Positions 8,907-15,268 of a DNA stretch of 64,000 nucleotides are shown here, one piece after another. How positions within the stretch are numbered: position 1 is the stretch's first letter; each line of letters starts with the position of its first letter. The position numbers and the translations under genes were made by a program. The DNA comes from Streptomyces sp. NBC_01262. Its GTDB lineage: Bacteria > Actinomycetota > Actinomycetes > Streptomycetales > Streptomycetaceae. Under the pieces are notes generated by a model. It searched no databases. It worked only from the letters and a program-made list of their open reading frames with translations, and was not told the origin of the DNA. The stretch is taken from the NCBI RefSeq assembly GCF_036226365.1, contig NZ_CP108462.1, positions 4,648,501-4,712,500 of the forward strand. The letters are read 5' to 3'.

Positions 8907-9443
8907 TCAGGAGGCCGAGTTGCTGCTCCTGATGGTCACGTTCCTACGGACCGTCGCCTGATCGACGTCCGAGGTGCGGATGGTGATGGCCATGGACCAC
9001 GCGCCGGGGAAGGGGAGGTTCAGGGAGTCGGACGACCAGTAGCCGCCCTTGTTCTTGAGTCCGGCGTCGAGCGGGCCGATGTCCTTGCCGGGCAGCGTGA
9101 AGGTGATGCGTACCTCGGGGACGGCCGCGAGGCCGCCCTCGGCGTCGAGAACGACGGCCTGGACGCTGTTGCGGCCGATCAGGCCGGGTTCGACGGTGAC
9201 GTTGATCTGGCCCTTCCCGGCCGCCGACCCGGTGTCGAACGGGACGGTGAACTCCGGGAACGCGGTGCTGGGGGTCGCAGTTGCCCGGTTGCCGCTCCCG
9301 CCGGGGCCGGTGAACGCGGCAACGGCTCCGACGACCATCGCGAACAGCACGACGGCGGCCGCTGCGAACATCAACAGGGCCTTCGCCAACGACCTCGTCC
9401 TGGTTCTGGTCTCGGTCCCGGGAGGGCTCGGTGTCATCAGCAT
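8907..9443 (-). CDS. Membrane-anchored YtkA/CopC-tail-like protein
   Basis: 178 residues from ATG 9443, with GAGGGTGGG upstream; a second ATG two codons later is possible. A cytoplasmic Arg/Thr-rich tail precedes one membrane helix (about 22-45), then an extracytoplasmic beta-rich domain. The C-terminal part (VRITFTLPGKDIGPLDAG, later PGAWSMAITIRTSDVDQ) resembles the YtkA-like domain found at the end of actinobacterial copper-resistance CopC/CopD proteins. It lacks the CopC N-terminal His ligands, so a direct copper role is not shown. It lies divergent from a lipoprotein gene. Confidence 0.6.
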   Translation of the reverse strand: MLMTPSPPGTETRTRTRSLAKALLMFAAAAVVLFAMVVGAVAAFTGPGGSGNRATATPSTAFPEFTVPFDTGSAAGKGQINVTVEPGLIGRNSVQAVVLDAEGGLAAVPEVRITFTLPGKDIGPLDAGLKNKGGYWSSDSLNLPFPGAWSMAITIRTSDVDQATVRRNVTIRSSNSAS

Positions 9444-9575
9444 GGGCCCACCCTCGCCTACCTGCCCCGGCCCGTGCACGAATCCGCGCAGATTGAACGG
9501 CGGCTGCCGCACGCGCGTATCCCAGGTGGACCCGAGGCCCGACGCCCGCCGCCCGCCTGCCACGAGAGGGCACCG

Positions 9576-10025
9576 ATGCACTATCCGCCCCGCCTGGTGC
9601 TCACCGTCCTGGCAGCCACCGCGGCGCTGCTCGTTGCCGGATGCGGCGCAGGCACCGAGGCGACGGTCGCGTCCAGCCCGAGCCCCAGCGTCAGCGTCTC
9701 CAAGGCGTCCCGGGCCCTGACGGTGAAGCAACTGGCCGCTGCCGTCGGCTGCACAGCCAAGATCACCTCGAAGGCCGCTGACTACCGCCAAGCGACCTGC
9801 AAGGTCTCCGGGGTCGAGCATGTCTTCCTGGATTTCGACACGGCCGCGGGGCAACGCGCCTGGCTGGACTACGCCGAGATGTACGGCGGGGTCTATCTCG
9901 TCGGCAACCGCTGGGTGCTCTCGGCGAAGTCCAAGGAGTACATGCAGACCCTCTCGGCCAAGCTCGGCGGCACCGTCGAGGAACAGGGCGCCTACGGCTC
10001 CTCCCCGGCCCCGAGCAGCTCTTAG
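9576..10025 (+). CDS. Hypothetical lipoprotein
   Basis: 149 residues from ATG 9576 with GAGAGGG 5 bases upstream. The signal sequence ends in a lipobox LLVAGC, so the protein is a predicted membrane lipoprotein. A Ser/Pro linker leads to a small domain with two further cysteines (GCTAKI and ATCKV) that could form a disulphide. I do not recognise the family. Its last bases overlap the 3' end of the convergent arsC by 4 bases. Confidence 0.75.
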   Translation: MHYPPRLVLTVLAATAALLVAGCGAGTEATVASSPSPSVSVSKASRALTVKQLAAAVGCTAKITSKAADYRQATCKVSGVEHVFLDFDTAAGQRAWLDYAEMYGGVYLVGNRWVLSAKSKEYMQTLSAKLGGTVEEQGAYGSSPAPSSS

Positions 10026-10429
10026 GCCCTGGGGGCGAGTTCGGCGATCAGGCCCTCGACCAGGGCCTTGATCTCGTCGCGGATGGGGCGTACGGATTCC
10101 ACTCCCTGGCCGGCCGGGTCGTCCAGCTTCCAGTCCAGGTACCGCTTGCCGGGGAAGACCGGGCAGGTGTCGCCGCAGCCCATGGTGACGCAGACGTCGG
10201 AGGCCCTGACCGCGTCGACCGTGAGGATCTTGGGGGTCTCGGCCGCGATGTCGATACCGACCTCCTTCATGGCCTCGACGGCGGCCGGATTGACCGAGTC
10301 GGCCGGGGCCGAGCCCGCCGAGCGGACCTCGACGCGGTCGCCGGCCAGGTGGGTCAGCCAGGCGGCGGCCATCTGGGAGCGGCCGGCGTTGTGGACGCAA
10401 ACGAACAGCACGGAGGGCTTCTCGGACAT
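10022..10429 (-). CDS. arsC: Arsenate reductase, low-molecular-weight phosphatase type
   Basis: 135 residues. The P-loop CVHNAGR (Cys11 to Arg17) is the CX5R catalytic motif, and Cys80, Cys85 and Cys89 in ASDVCVTMGCGDTCP supply the cysteine relay of thioredoxin-coupled ArsC enzymes. It reduces arsenate to arsenite in the cytoplasm. It is divergent from an arsR gene over 59 bases that hold a clear operator. Confidence 0.93.
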   Translation of the reverse strand: MSEKPSVLFVCVHNAGRSQMAAAWLTHLAGDRVEVRSAGSAPADSVNPAAVEAMKEVGIDIAAETPKILTVDAVRASDVCVTMGCGDTCPVFPGKRYLDWKLDDPAGQGVESVRPIRDEIKALVEGLIAELAPRA

Positions 10430-10455
10430 CAGCGGGCTCTCTTTGACTCGGTTGG

Positions 10456-10473
10456 CATCAGCGTAGACTGATG
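10456..10473. promoter_or_regulatory. ArsR operator between arsC and arsR
   Basis: CATCAG-N6-CTGATG is an 18-bp inverted repeat centred between the divergent arsC and arsR genes. Its position and the ATCA-N8-TGAT form fit an ArsR/SmtB-type operator that would repress both directions until arsenite binds. Confidence 0.7.
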
Positions 10474-10488
10474 TGACAGTATCAGCCC

Positions 10489-10803
10489 ATGATGACGTCA
10501 GTCGACACTGACCTGATCCGGGTGCTGGCGGATCCGCTCAGGCTCCGGATCGTGACCCTCCTCGCCCGCGAGACGCTGTGCACCACGCACCTGGTGGAGG
10601 AGACGGGCGCGAGGCAGACCAATCTCTCCAACCACCTGCGGGTGCTCAGAGAGGCCGGGGTCGTCGACACCGAGCCCTGTGGCCGCTTCACCTACTACCG
10701 GCTGCGGCCCGAGGTCATCGCCTCCGTCGCCGAATCCTTCGCCGAGCTGGCCGCCACCGCCCGCGCCACCGCCGATGGCGGCACCAAGCGCGCCTGCCCC
10801 TGA
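10489..10803 (+). CDS. ArsR/SmtB-family repressor 1
   Basis: 104 residues starting at the ATG pair at 10489. The winged helix is clear (LADPLRLRIVTLLA, then QTNLSNHLRVLREAGVV as the recognition helix, and RFTYYRL in the wing). A single Cys in ETLCTTHL lies where the classic CVC metal site would be, so the sensor site must use other cysteines or differ from canonical ArsR. It is the first gene of a short operon with the channel gene at 10843. Confidence 0.9.
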   Translation: MMTSVDTDLIRVLADPLRLRIVTLLARETLCTTHLVEETGARQTNLSNHLRVLREAGVVDTEPCGRFTYYRLRPEVIASVAESFAELAATARATADGGTKRACP

Positions 10804-10842
10804 TCGCCTTCCACCCCCGCACCCCCGCACCGAGGAGTCCCG

Positions 10843-11592
10843 TTGAGCACCACCGAGGCGATACCGCTGGGCCGCCGGGCCGCCGCCGAGTTCACGGGCA
10901 CCGCCGCGCTGGTGGCCGTCGTGGTCGGCTCCGGCATCCAGGCCACCGAGCTGAGCCGCGACGTCGGCATACAGCTGCTGGCCAACTCCCTGGCCACCGT
11001 CTTCGGCCTCGGCGTGCTCATCCTGCTGCTCGGCCCCGTCTCCGGCGCCCACTTCAACCCCGTCGTCACCCTCGCCGAGTGGTGGACCGCCCGGCGCGGC
11101 GGCCCCGGGGTCACCGCGCGCGAGACCGCCGCCTACATCCCCGCGCAGATCGCCGGGGCCATCGCCGGGTCGGTCCTGGCGAACGCCATGTTCGCCCAGC
11201 CCCTGGTGAAGTGGTCCACCCACGACCGCTCCGCCGGAAACCTGCTCATCGGCGAGGTCGTCGCCACGGCCGGCCTCATCCTGCTGATCTTCGGCCTCGC
11301 CCGCACCGGCAGCCTGCGCTTCGCACCGGCCGCCGTCGCCTCCTACATCGGCGCGGCCTACTGGTTCACCTCGTCGACCTCCTTCGCCAACCCGGCGGTC
11401 ACCATCGGCCGCGCGTTCAGCGACACCTTCGCCGGAATCGCCCCCGCTTCGGTGCCCGGCTTCATCGGCGTCCAGCTCGTGGGCGGCGTCGTGGGCCTGG
11501 CCCTGGTCGCGCTCGTCTTCGGCGGCGGTCAGCCCACGGCGGACGTCAGCAGCCTCCCCATCCCGGCCAGCACCGAAGGCTCGACGCGGTAG
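10843..11592 (+). CDS. Aquaporin/MIP-family channel, likely arsenite efflux
   Basis: 249 residues from TTG 10843, with GAGGAG 5 bases upstream. Two half-pore motifs are present, GAHFNPVVTL and SFANPAVTI (NPV and NPA), with six or more membrane segments. In ars operons such aquaglyceroporin-like channels let arsenite leave the cell after ArsC action; context here supports that role. Its 3' end overlaps the convergent second arsR gene by 64 bases, enough for antisense effects on both messages. Confidence 0.87.
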   Translation: MSTTEAIPLGRRAAAEFTGTAALVAVVVGSGIQATELSRDVGIQLLANSLATVFGLGVLILLLGPVSGAHFNPVVTLAEWWTARRGGPGVTARETAAYIPAQIAGAIAGSVLANAMFAQPLVKWSTHDRSAGNLLIGEVVATAGLILLIFGLARTGSLRFAPAAVASYIGAAYWFTSSTSFANPAVTIGRAFSDTFAGIAPASVPGFIGVQLVGGVVGLALVALVFGGGQPTADVSSLPIPASTEGSTR

Positions 11593-11891
11593 TACACCCA
11601 CGTACCGCGCCGCTCGGAGCTCAGCAGCCCCGCCTCGCGGAGCTTCTTCAGGTGATGGGAGACGGTGGGCTGGGAGACGCCGACATCGGAGATGTCGCAT
11701 ACGCAGGCCTCCCCGCCCTCGTGCGAGGCGATCAGGGAGAACAGCCGCAGCCGGACCGGGTCGCCGAGGGCCTTGAACATCACCGCCGTGCGCTCGGCTT
11801 CCTCCGCCGTCAGCGGGCGTTCCGTCAGCGGCGGGCAGCACGGCGCGACAGCCTCGGGCTCCAGCACCGGCAGCAGCTCGATATTCGACAT
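11529..11891 (-). CDS. ArsR/SmtB-family repressor 2
   Basis: 120 residues from ATG 11891. It carries the classic metal motif EACVCDI (Cys63, Cys65) and also an N-terminal Cys18-Cys19 pair, so it has both known types of ArsR thiol ligand. The recognition helix is QPTVSHHLKKLREAGLL. The start codon lies inside an inverted repeat, which implies tight self-repression. It is divergent from the ArsI/CadI-like gene. Confidence 0.92.
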   Translation of the reverse strand: MSNIELLPVLEPEAVAPCCPPLTERPLTAEEAERTAVMFKALGDPVRLRLFSLIASHEGGEACVCDISDVGVSQPTVSHHLKKLREAGLLSSERRGTWVYYRVEPSVLAGMGRLLTSAVG

Positions 11892-11916
11892 GCATCTATG
11901 TTGACATATGTCGAAT
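11883..11916. promoter_or_regulatory. ArsR operator A
   Basis: ATTCGACAT at 11883-11891 is repeated inverted as ATGTCGAAT at 11908-11916. The left arm overlaps the start codon of the second arsR gene. TTGACA at 11901-11906 lies within it and may be a -35 box for the rightward promoter. Confidence 0.75.
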
Positions 11917-11930
11917 CAAGGAGCCGCAAT

Positions 11931-11962
11931 TTCGACAAGCGTCTATGTTGACGCTTATCGAA
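11931..11962. promoter_or_regulatory. ArsR operator B
   Basis: TTCGACAAGCG at 11931-11941 is matched by CGCTTATCGAA at 11952-11962 (one mismatch pair). It shares the TTCGA...TCGAA ends and the CTATGTTGAC core of operator A, 46 bases downstream, so one ArsR probably fills both sites upstream of the ArsI/CadI-like gene. Confidence 0.72.
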
Positions 11963-11988
11963 TCAAGCGCCGCCCAAGGAGGCACACC

Positions 11989-12396
11989 ATGTCCCGCGTG
12001 CAGCTCGCCCTCCGCGTCCCCGACCTCCAGGCGTCCATCGCCTTCTACACCGAGCTGTTCGGCACCGAACCGGCCAAGCTCCGCGACGGCTACGCCAACT
12101 TCGCCATCGCCGAACCCCCGCTCAAGCTCGTCCTCATCGAGGCATCGGGTCGCGACGGCGACACCCGCCTGGACCACCTCGGCGTCGAGGTCGGGACCAC
12201 CGAGGAGGTCACCGCCGCCACCCGGCGCCTCGCCGACGCCGGTCTGGCCACCGACGAGGAGAACGACACCGTCTGCTGCTACGCCCTCCAGGACAAGGTC
12301 TGGGTCCACGGCCCCGGCCGCGAACCCTGGGAGGTCTACGTCGTCAAGGCCGACGCCGACACCCTCGCCAAGGAGCAGGACAGCGTCTGCTGCTGA
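11989..12396 (+). CDS. ArsI/CadI-like glyoxalase-fold protein
   Basis: 135 residues from ATG 11989, AAGGAGG just upstream. It is a vicinal-oxygen-chelate protein (SRVQLALRVPDLQASIAFY; LDHLGVEV; WEVYVVKAD) with a vicinal cysteine pair in VCCYALQDK and another at the very end (SVCC). These are the marks of ArsI, the C-As lyase that demethylates trivalent organoarsenicals, and of cadmium-induced CadI. Context favours ArsI-type arsenic detoxification. A perfect hairpin spans its stop codon. Confidence 0.85.
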   Translation: MSRVQLALRVPDLQASIAFYTELFGTEPAKLRDGYANFAIAEPPLKLVLIEASGRDGDTRLDHLGVEVGTTEEVTAATRRLADAGLATDEENDTVCCYALQDKVWVHGPGREPWEVYVVKADADTLAKEQDSVCC

Positions 12397-12412
12397 CCTC
12401 AGCAGCAGACGC
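12383..12412. terminator. Bidirectional hairpin over the stop codon of the ArsI/CadI-like gene
   Basis: GCGTCTGCTGCTGA at 12383-12396 pairs perfectly with TCAGCAGCAGACGC at 12399-12412 across a 2-base centre. It includes the last three codons and the stop, and lies between convergent genes, so it probably terminates both transcripts. Confidence 0.7.
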
Positions 12413-12423
12413 CGGCCTGGTCA

Positions 12424-15138
12424 TCACTTGACGGTGGCCCTGCTCTGCACGAGGTAGGCCGCGCCCGAGGCCGGCTTGATCGTGGTGGAGCTCGTGCTCA
12501 CCGTGGCGTTGCGGACGGTCAGGCCGGTCTTGGCGCTGATGGTGACCGAGGTCAGCGTCAGCCCGGTGATCGGCTGCTCGGGGAGGCCGACGATCTGGCC
12601 GGCCTCGTTGGCGCCGGTCGCGGTGATCCCGGCGATGGTGATGTCGTGGTAGTTCGGGGTGGTGCTGGTGACCGCCTGGGCGGCGTCGCCGTCGGCCGGG
12701 ACCTTCGGGTAGTAGCCGACGACCTGGATGGGGGTCGTCACATTGGTCATGGTGAGGTTCTTGTAGGTGATGTCGTGGACCTCGCCGCCGCGGTCGCGTG
12801 CGGTCTTGATCCGGACGCCGGCGGTGGTGCCGTTGAGCGTGTTGTCGTGGATGTTGATGTTGTAGATGCCGCCGGCGGTGTAGCTGCCGATGGACAGGCC
12901 GTGGCCGTGCAGGATGGTGCAGCCGCTCAGCGAGATGTCGTGGGCGGGCCCGTTGGCCGTGGAGGAGTCGATGGCGATGTTGTCGTCACCGACGTCGATC
13001 GTGCTGTTGGTCACGGCGACGCCCGAGGACGACCACACGTCGATGCCGTCGGTGTTGGGTGAGTCCGAGGGCGAGGAGATCGTGAGCTTGTCGACGGTGG
13101 CCGTGGTCACCTTCTTGACGGTGATGTGCACGTTCGGGGCGTTCTTGAGCGTGATCCCGGTGATCTTCAGGTTCGAGGCGTCAGTGACCGAGATCAGGCC
13201 GGGGCGGGACGACAGGGTCTGGCCTGCGGCCTTCTCCGCCTTGGTCTTCGCCCACCACGGGGCGCCCTGGCCGTCGATGGTGCCCGCACCGGTGATCGTG
13301 AGGTTCTTCCCTGACCCGGCCAGCAGCGGGGCGAGCTTAGATCCCGAGGAGGGGTAGTCCGCCGCGTTCTGCGAGGCGAGCAGGGTCGCTCCGGAATCGA
13401 TCCGGAAGGTGAGGTCGCCGGGCAGGATCAGGGCGCCCGAGAGGTACTTGCCGCTGGTCAGTTCCACCGTGCCCTTGCCCGCGCAGGCGTTGATCGCCTT
13501 CTGCAGGGCCGCGGTGTCCTTCGTCGTACCGTCGGCCTTCGCCCCGTAGGCGGTGGGCTTGCAGACCGTGGCGGATGAGGTGCTCGTCGTCGTGGTGGTG
13601 GCGGTGGCCATGGGGTTCCAGCCGTCCGAGCCGGCCAGGTACTTGGCCGGGGTGTAGTTCGCGGCCTGGGAGTCGCTCAGCTGCGGGCGGTTGGAGTTGG
13701 CCGTCGCCCCGGCGCCGGTGTTCTTGTACTCGGTGAACCGGGCCTTCGTCCAGACGGCGCTGGACATGTCGCTCCAGGGCTGACCGGTGTTGACGAACGA
13801 CCCGAGGGTGGACTCGCGGTAGAGCACCTGCGCGTCCTGACGCCACGGGCGGCCGAGGCTGCCGGTCTTCGTGGTCGTGGGCCCGGTGATGTTCGACTTG
13901 TAGAAGAGGTAGCCGTAGGTGCGTGCCGCCGGTGTGCTGGCCGCGGTGATGTAACCGCCGCTGCTCAGCTGGTGGATCTCGTTCTGGTCGAAGACCGCGA
14001 TGCCGCCGCCGAAGATGAAGTCGACGGTGCCTTCGACGTAGGACTTCAGGAAGTAGGCCCGTGCGGAGTCGTTGACCAGGAGGGTGTCCTGGTGGCCGAG
14101 GATCCGTACGCCGGTGAGGACCGCGCGGTCGGCGGACAGGCTGAGGGCCACCGCCTGGCTCGGGCTGGCCGCGTAGTCGTAGTCGTTGGAGATGGTCAGA
14201 TTCGAGGCCGAGAAGTCGTGGCCGTCGACGAAGGCGGTCGCGCTGCCGAAGGTTCCGTACGTCGTGCCGTCCGGCTTCTTGGTGCTGGCCCCGTGGTTCT
14301 CGACGAGCACCACGTCGGAGGCGGCCGACCCGAGGCCCTTCAGCGTCACGTAGGGCTTGGTGCTCGGGATGGTGAAGACCCCCCGGTAGGTGCCCTTCTT
14401 GATGGCGACGGTCACCGGCTTGGTGTTGTTCGCCGGGACCTTGTCGATCGCCGCCTGCACCGTCTTGACGTCACCGGAGCCGTCTGCGGCCACCGTGATC
14501 GTCGTGCCGGAGGACGCCGAGGCCGAGGCGGTCGCGGTAGCGGTCGCGGTGCTGCCGACCGCGGTCAGCGACCAGCGCTTGTTGCTGTTGGTGGAGCAGG
14601 TCTCCTGGATGACGGCGGCGCCGGACGCGGTGCTCGCCTTCTCGTCGCTGACGCACAGACCGCTGTTGACGTTGACGATCTGGAAGGTGCTGTCCCGCGC
14701 GGCCTTCAGCGTCCATAGCTGATTGGCCTGATCGGTCCCGCAGCCCCACTGCTGGAGGCGGGTCCCGCTGGTGGTGGAGGCGCTGGGAACGTCGAGGCAC
14801 AGTCCACTGGCGACGGACTTGATGTTGAATTTGCCCGAACCGCGGTCGACCAGGGTCCACTGCTGGTTGCTCTGCCCCGCGCTGCAACCCCACTGCTGGA
14901 TCAGCGTGCCGGCGGACGAGCTGCCCCCGACGAGATCCATGCACAGGCCGCTCTTGGCGACCGCGAGGTTGTACGTGCCGGCCTTGACGTCGGCCGCCTG
15001 GTCGTCGGAGCCCGCGACGACGGTGGCCGCCGTCGCCGCGCCGCCCACGACGACCAGGGCCGCCAAGCCGGCGGGCACCGCGATGCGCCACCGGGGCCGG
15101 TTGCTTCGAGCCCGCTTGCCTCGGCTGAGGAGGTACAT
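12424..15138 (-). CDS. Secreted ricin-lectin / pectinesterase / polygalacturonase fusion
   Basis: 904 residues from ATG 15138, with GGAGAAAGGA upstream; more distant in-frame starts lack this. An Arg-rich N-terminus and membrane/signal helix (about 22-45) are followed by a ricin-type beta-trefoil CBM13 (about 55-200, three LC...QQW repeats). A CE8 pectinesterase domain (about 225-530) has GHQDTLLV near 350, DFIFGGG with Asp near 373 and LGRPWR near 430. A GH28 polygalacturonase domain (about 555-890) has NTDGID near 695, GDDNIAID near 716, GHGLSIGS near 744 and RIKT near 775. All catalytic motifs are intact. The enzyme would de-esterify and then hydrolyse pectin. It is divergent from the sigma-pectate lyase gene, its likely regulator. 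Confidence 0.92.
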   Translation of the reverse strand: MYLLSRGKRARSNRPRWRIAVPAGLAALVVVGGAATAATVVAGSDDQAADVKAGTYNLAVAKSGLCMDLVGGSSSAGTLIQQWGCSAGQSNQQWTLVDRGSGKFNIKSVASGLCLDVPSASTTSGTRLQQWGCGTDQANQLWTLKAARDSTFQIVNVNSGLCVSDEKASTASGAAVIQETCSTNSNKRWSLTAVGSTATATATASASASSGTTITVAADGSGDVKTVQAAIDKVPANNTKPVTVAIKKGTYRGVFTIPSTKPYVTLKGLGSAASDVVLVENHGASTKKPDGTTYGTFGSATAFVDGHDFSASNLTISNDYDYAASPSQAVALSLSADRAVLTGVRILGHQDTLLVNDSARAYFLKSYVEGTVDFIFGGGIAVFDQNEIHQLSSGGYITAASTPAARTYGYLFYKSNITGPTTTKTGSLGRPWRQDAQVLYRESTLGSFVNTGQPWSDMSSAVWTKARFTEYKNTGAGATANSNRPQLSDSQAANYTPAKYLAGSDGWNPMATATTTTTSTSSATVCKPTAYGAKADGTTKDTAALQKAINACAGKGTVELTSGKYLSGALILPGDLTFRIDSGATLLASQNAADYPSSGSKLAPLLAGSGKNLTITGAGTIDGQGAPWWAKTKAEKAAGQTLSSRPGLISVTDASNLKITGITLKNAPNVHITVKKVTTATVDKLTISSPSDSPNTDGIDVWSSSGVAVTNSTIDVGDDNIAIDSSTANGPAHDISLSGCTILHGHGLSIGSYTAGGIYNINIHDNTLNGTTAGVRIKTARDRGGEVHDITYKNLTMTNVTTPIQVVGYYPKVPADGDAAQAVTSTTPNYHDITIAGITATGANEAGQIVGLPEQPITGLTLTSVTISAKTGLTVRNATVSTSSTTIKPASGAAYLVQSRATVK

Positions 15139-15210
15139 GCCTGGGGGTTTCCTTTCTCCGCTGTCACTACGGAGACGGCCCGCCTCGGCAACCCATAACA
15201 AGCTTTCGGC

Positions 15211-15224
15211 CACGAATTTTCGTG
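15211..15224. promoter_or_regulatory. Palindrome in the divergent pectinase / sigma-lyase promoter
   Basis: CACGAA-TT-TTCGTG is a perfect 14-bp palindrome within the 130-bp region between the two divergent pectin genes. It could be an operator; no matching regulator gene is next to it. Confidence 0.35.
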
Positions 15225-15268
15225 TCATCATGACCGCCTCCGCCGAGGGATGACTCTGTGAGGATGCT

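Noticed and set aside
7368..10025. Very long plus-strand open frame running over the metalloprotease and its neighbour
   Set aside because: It is antisense to genes with clear motifs (HExxH, CBM2). Only its last 150 codons, from ATG 9576, form a real lipoprotein gene.
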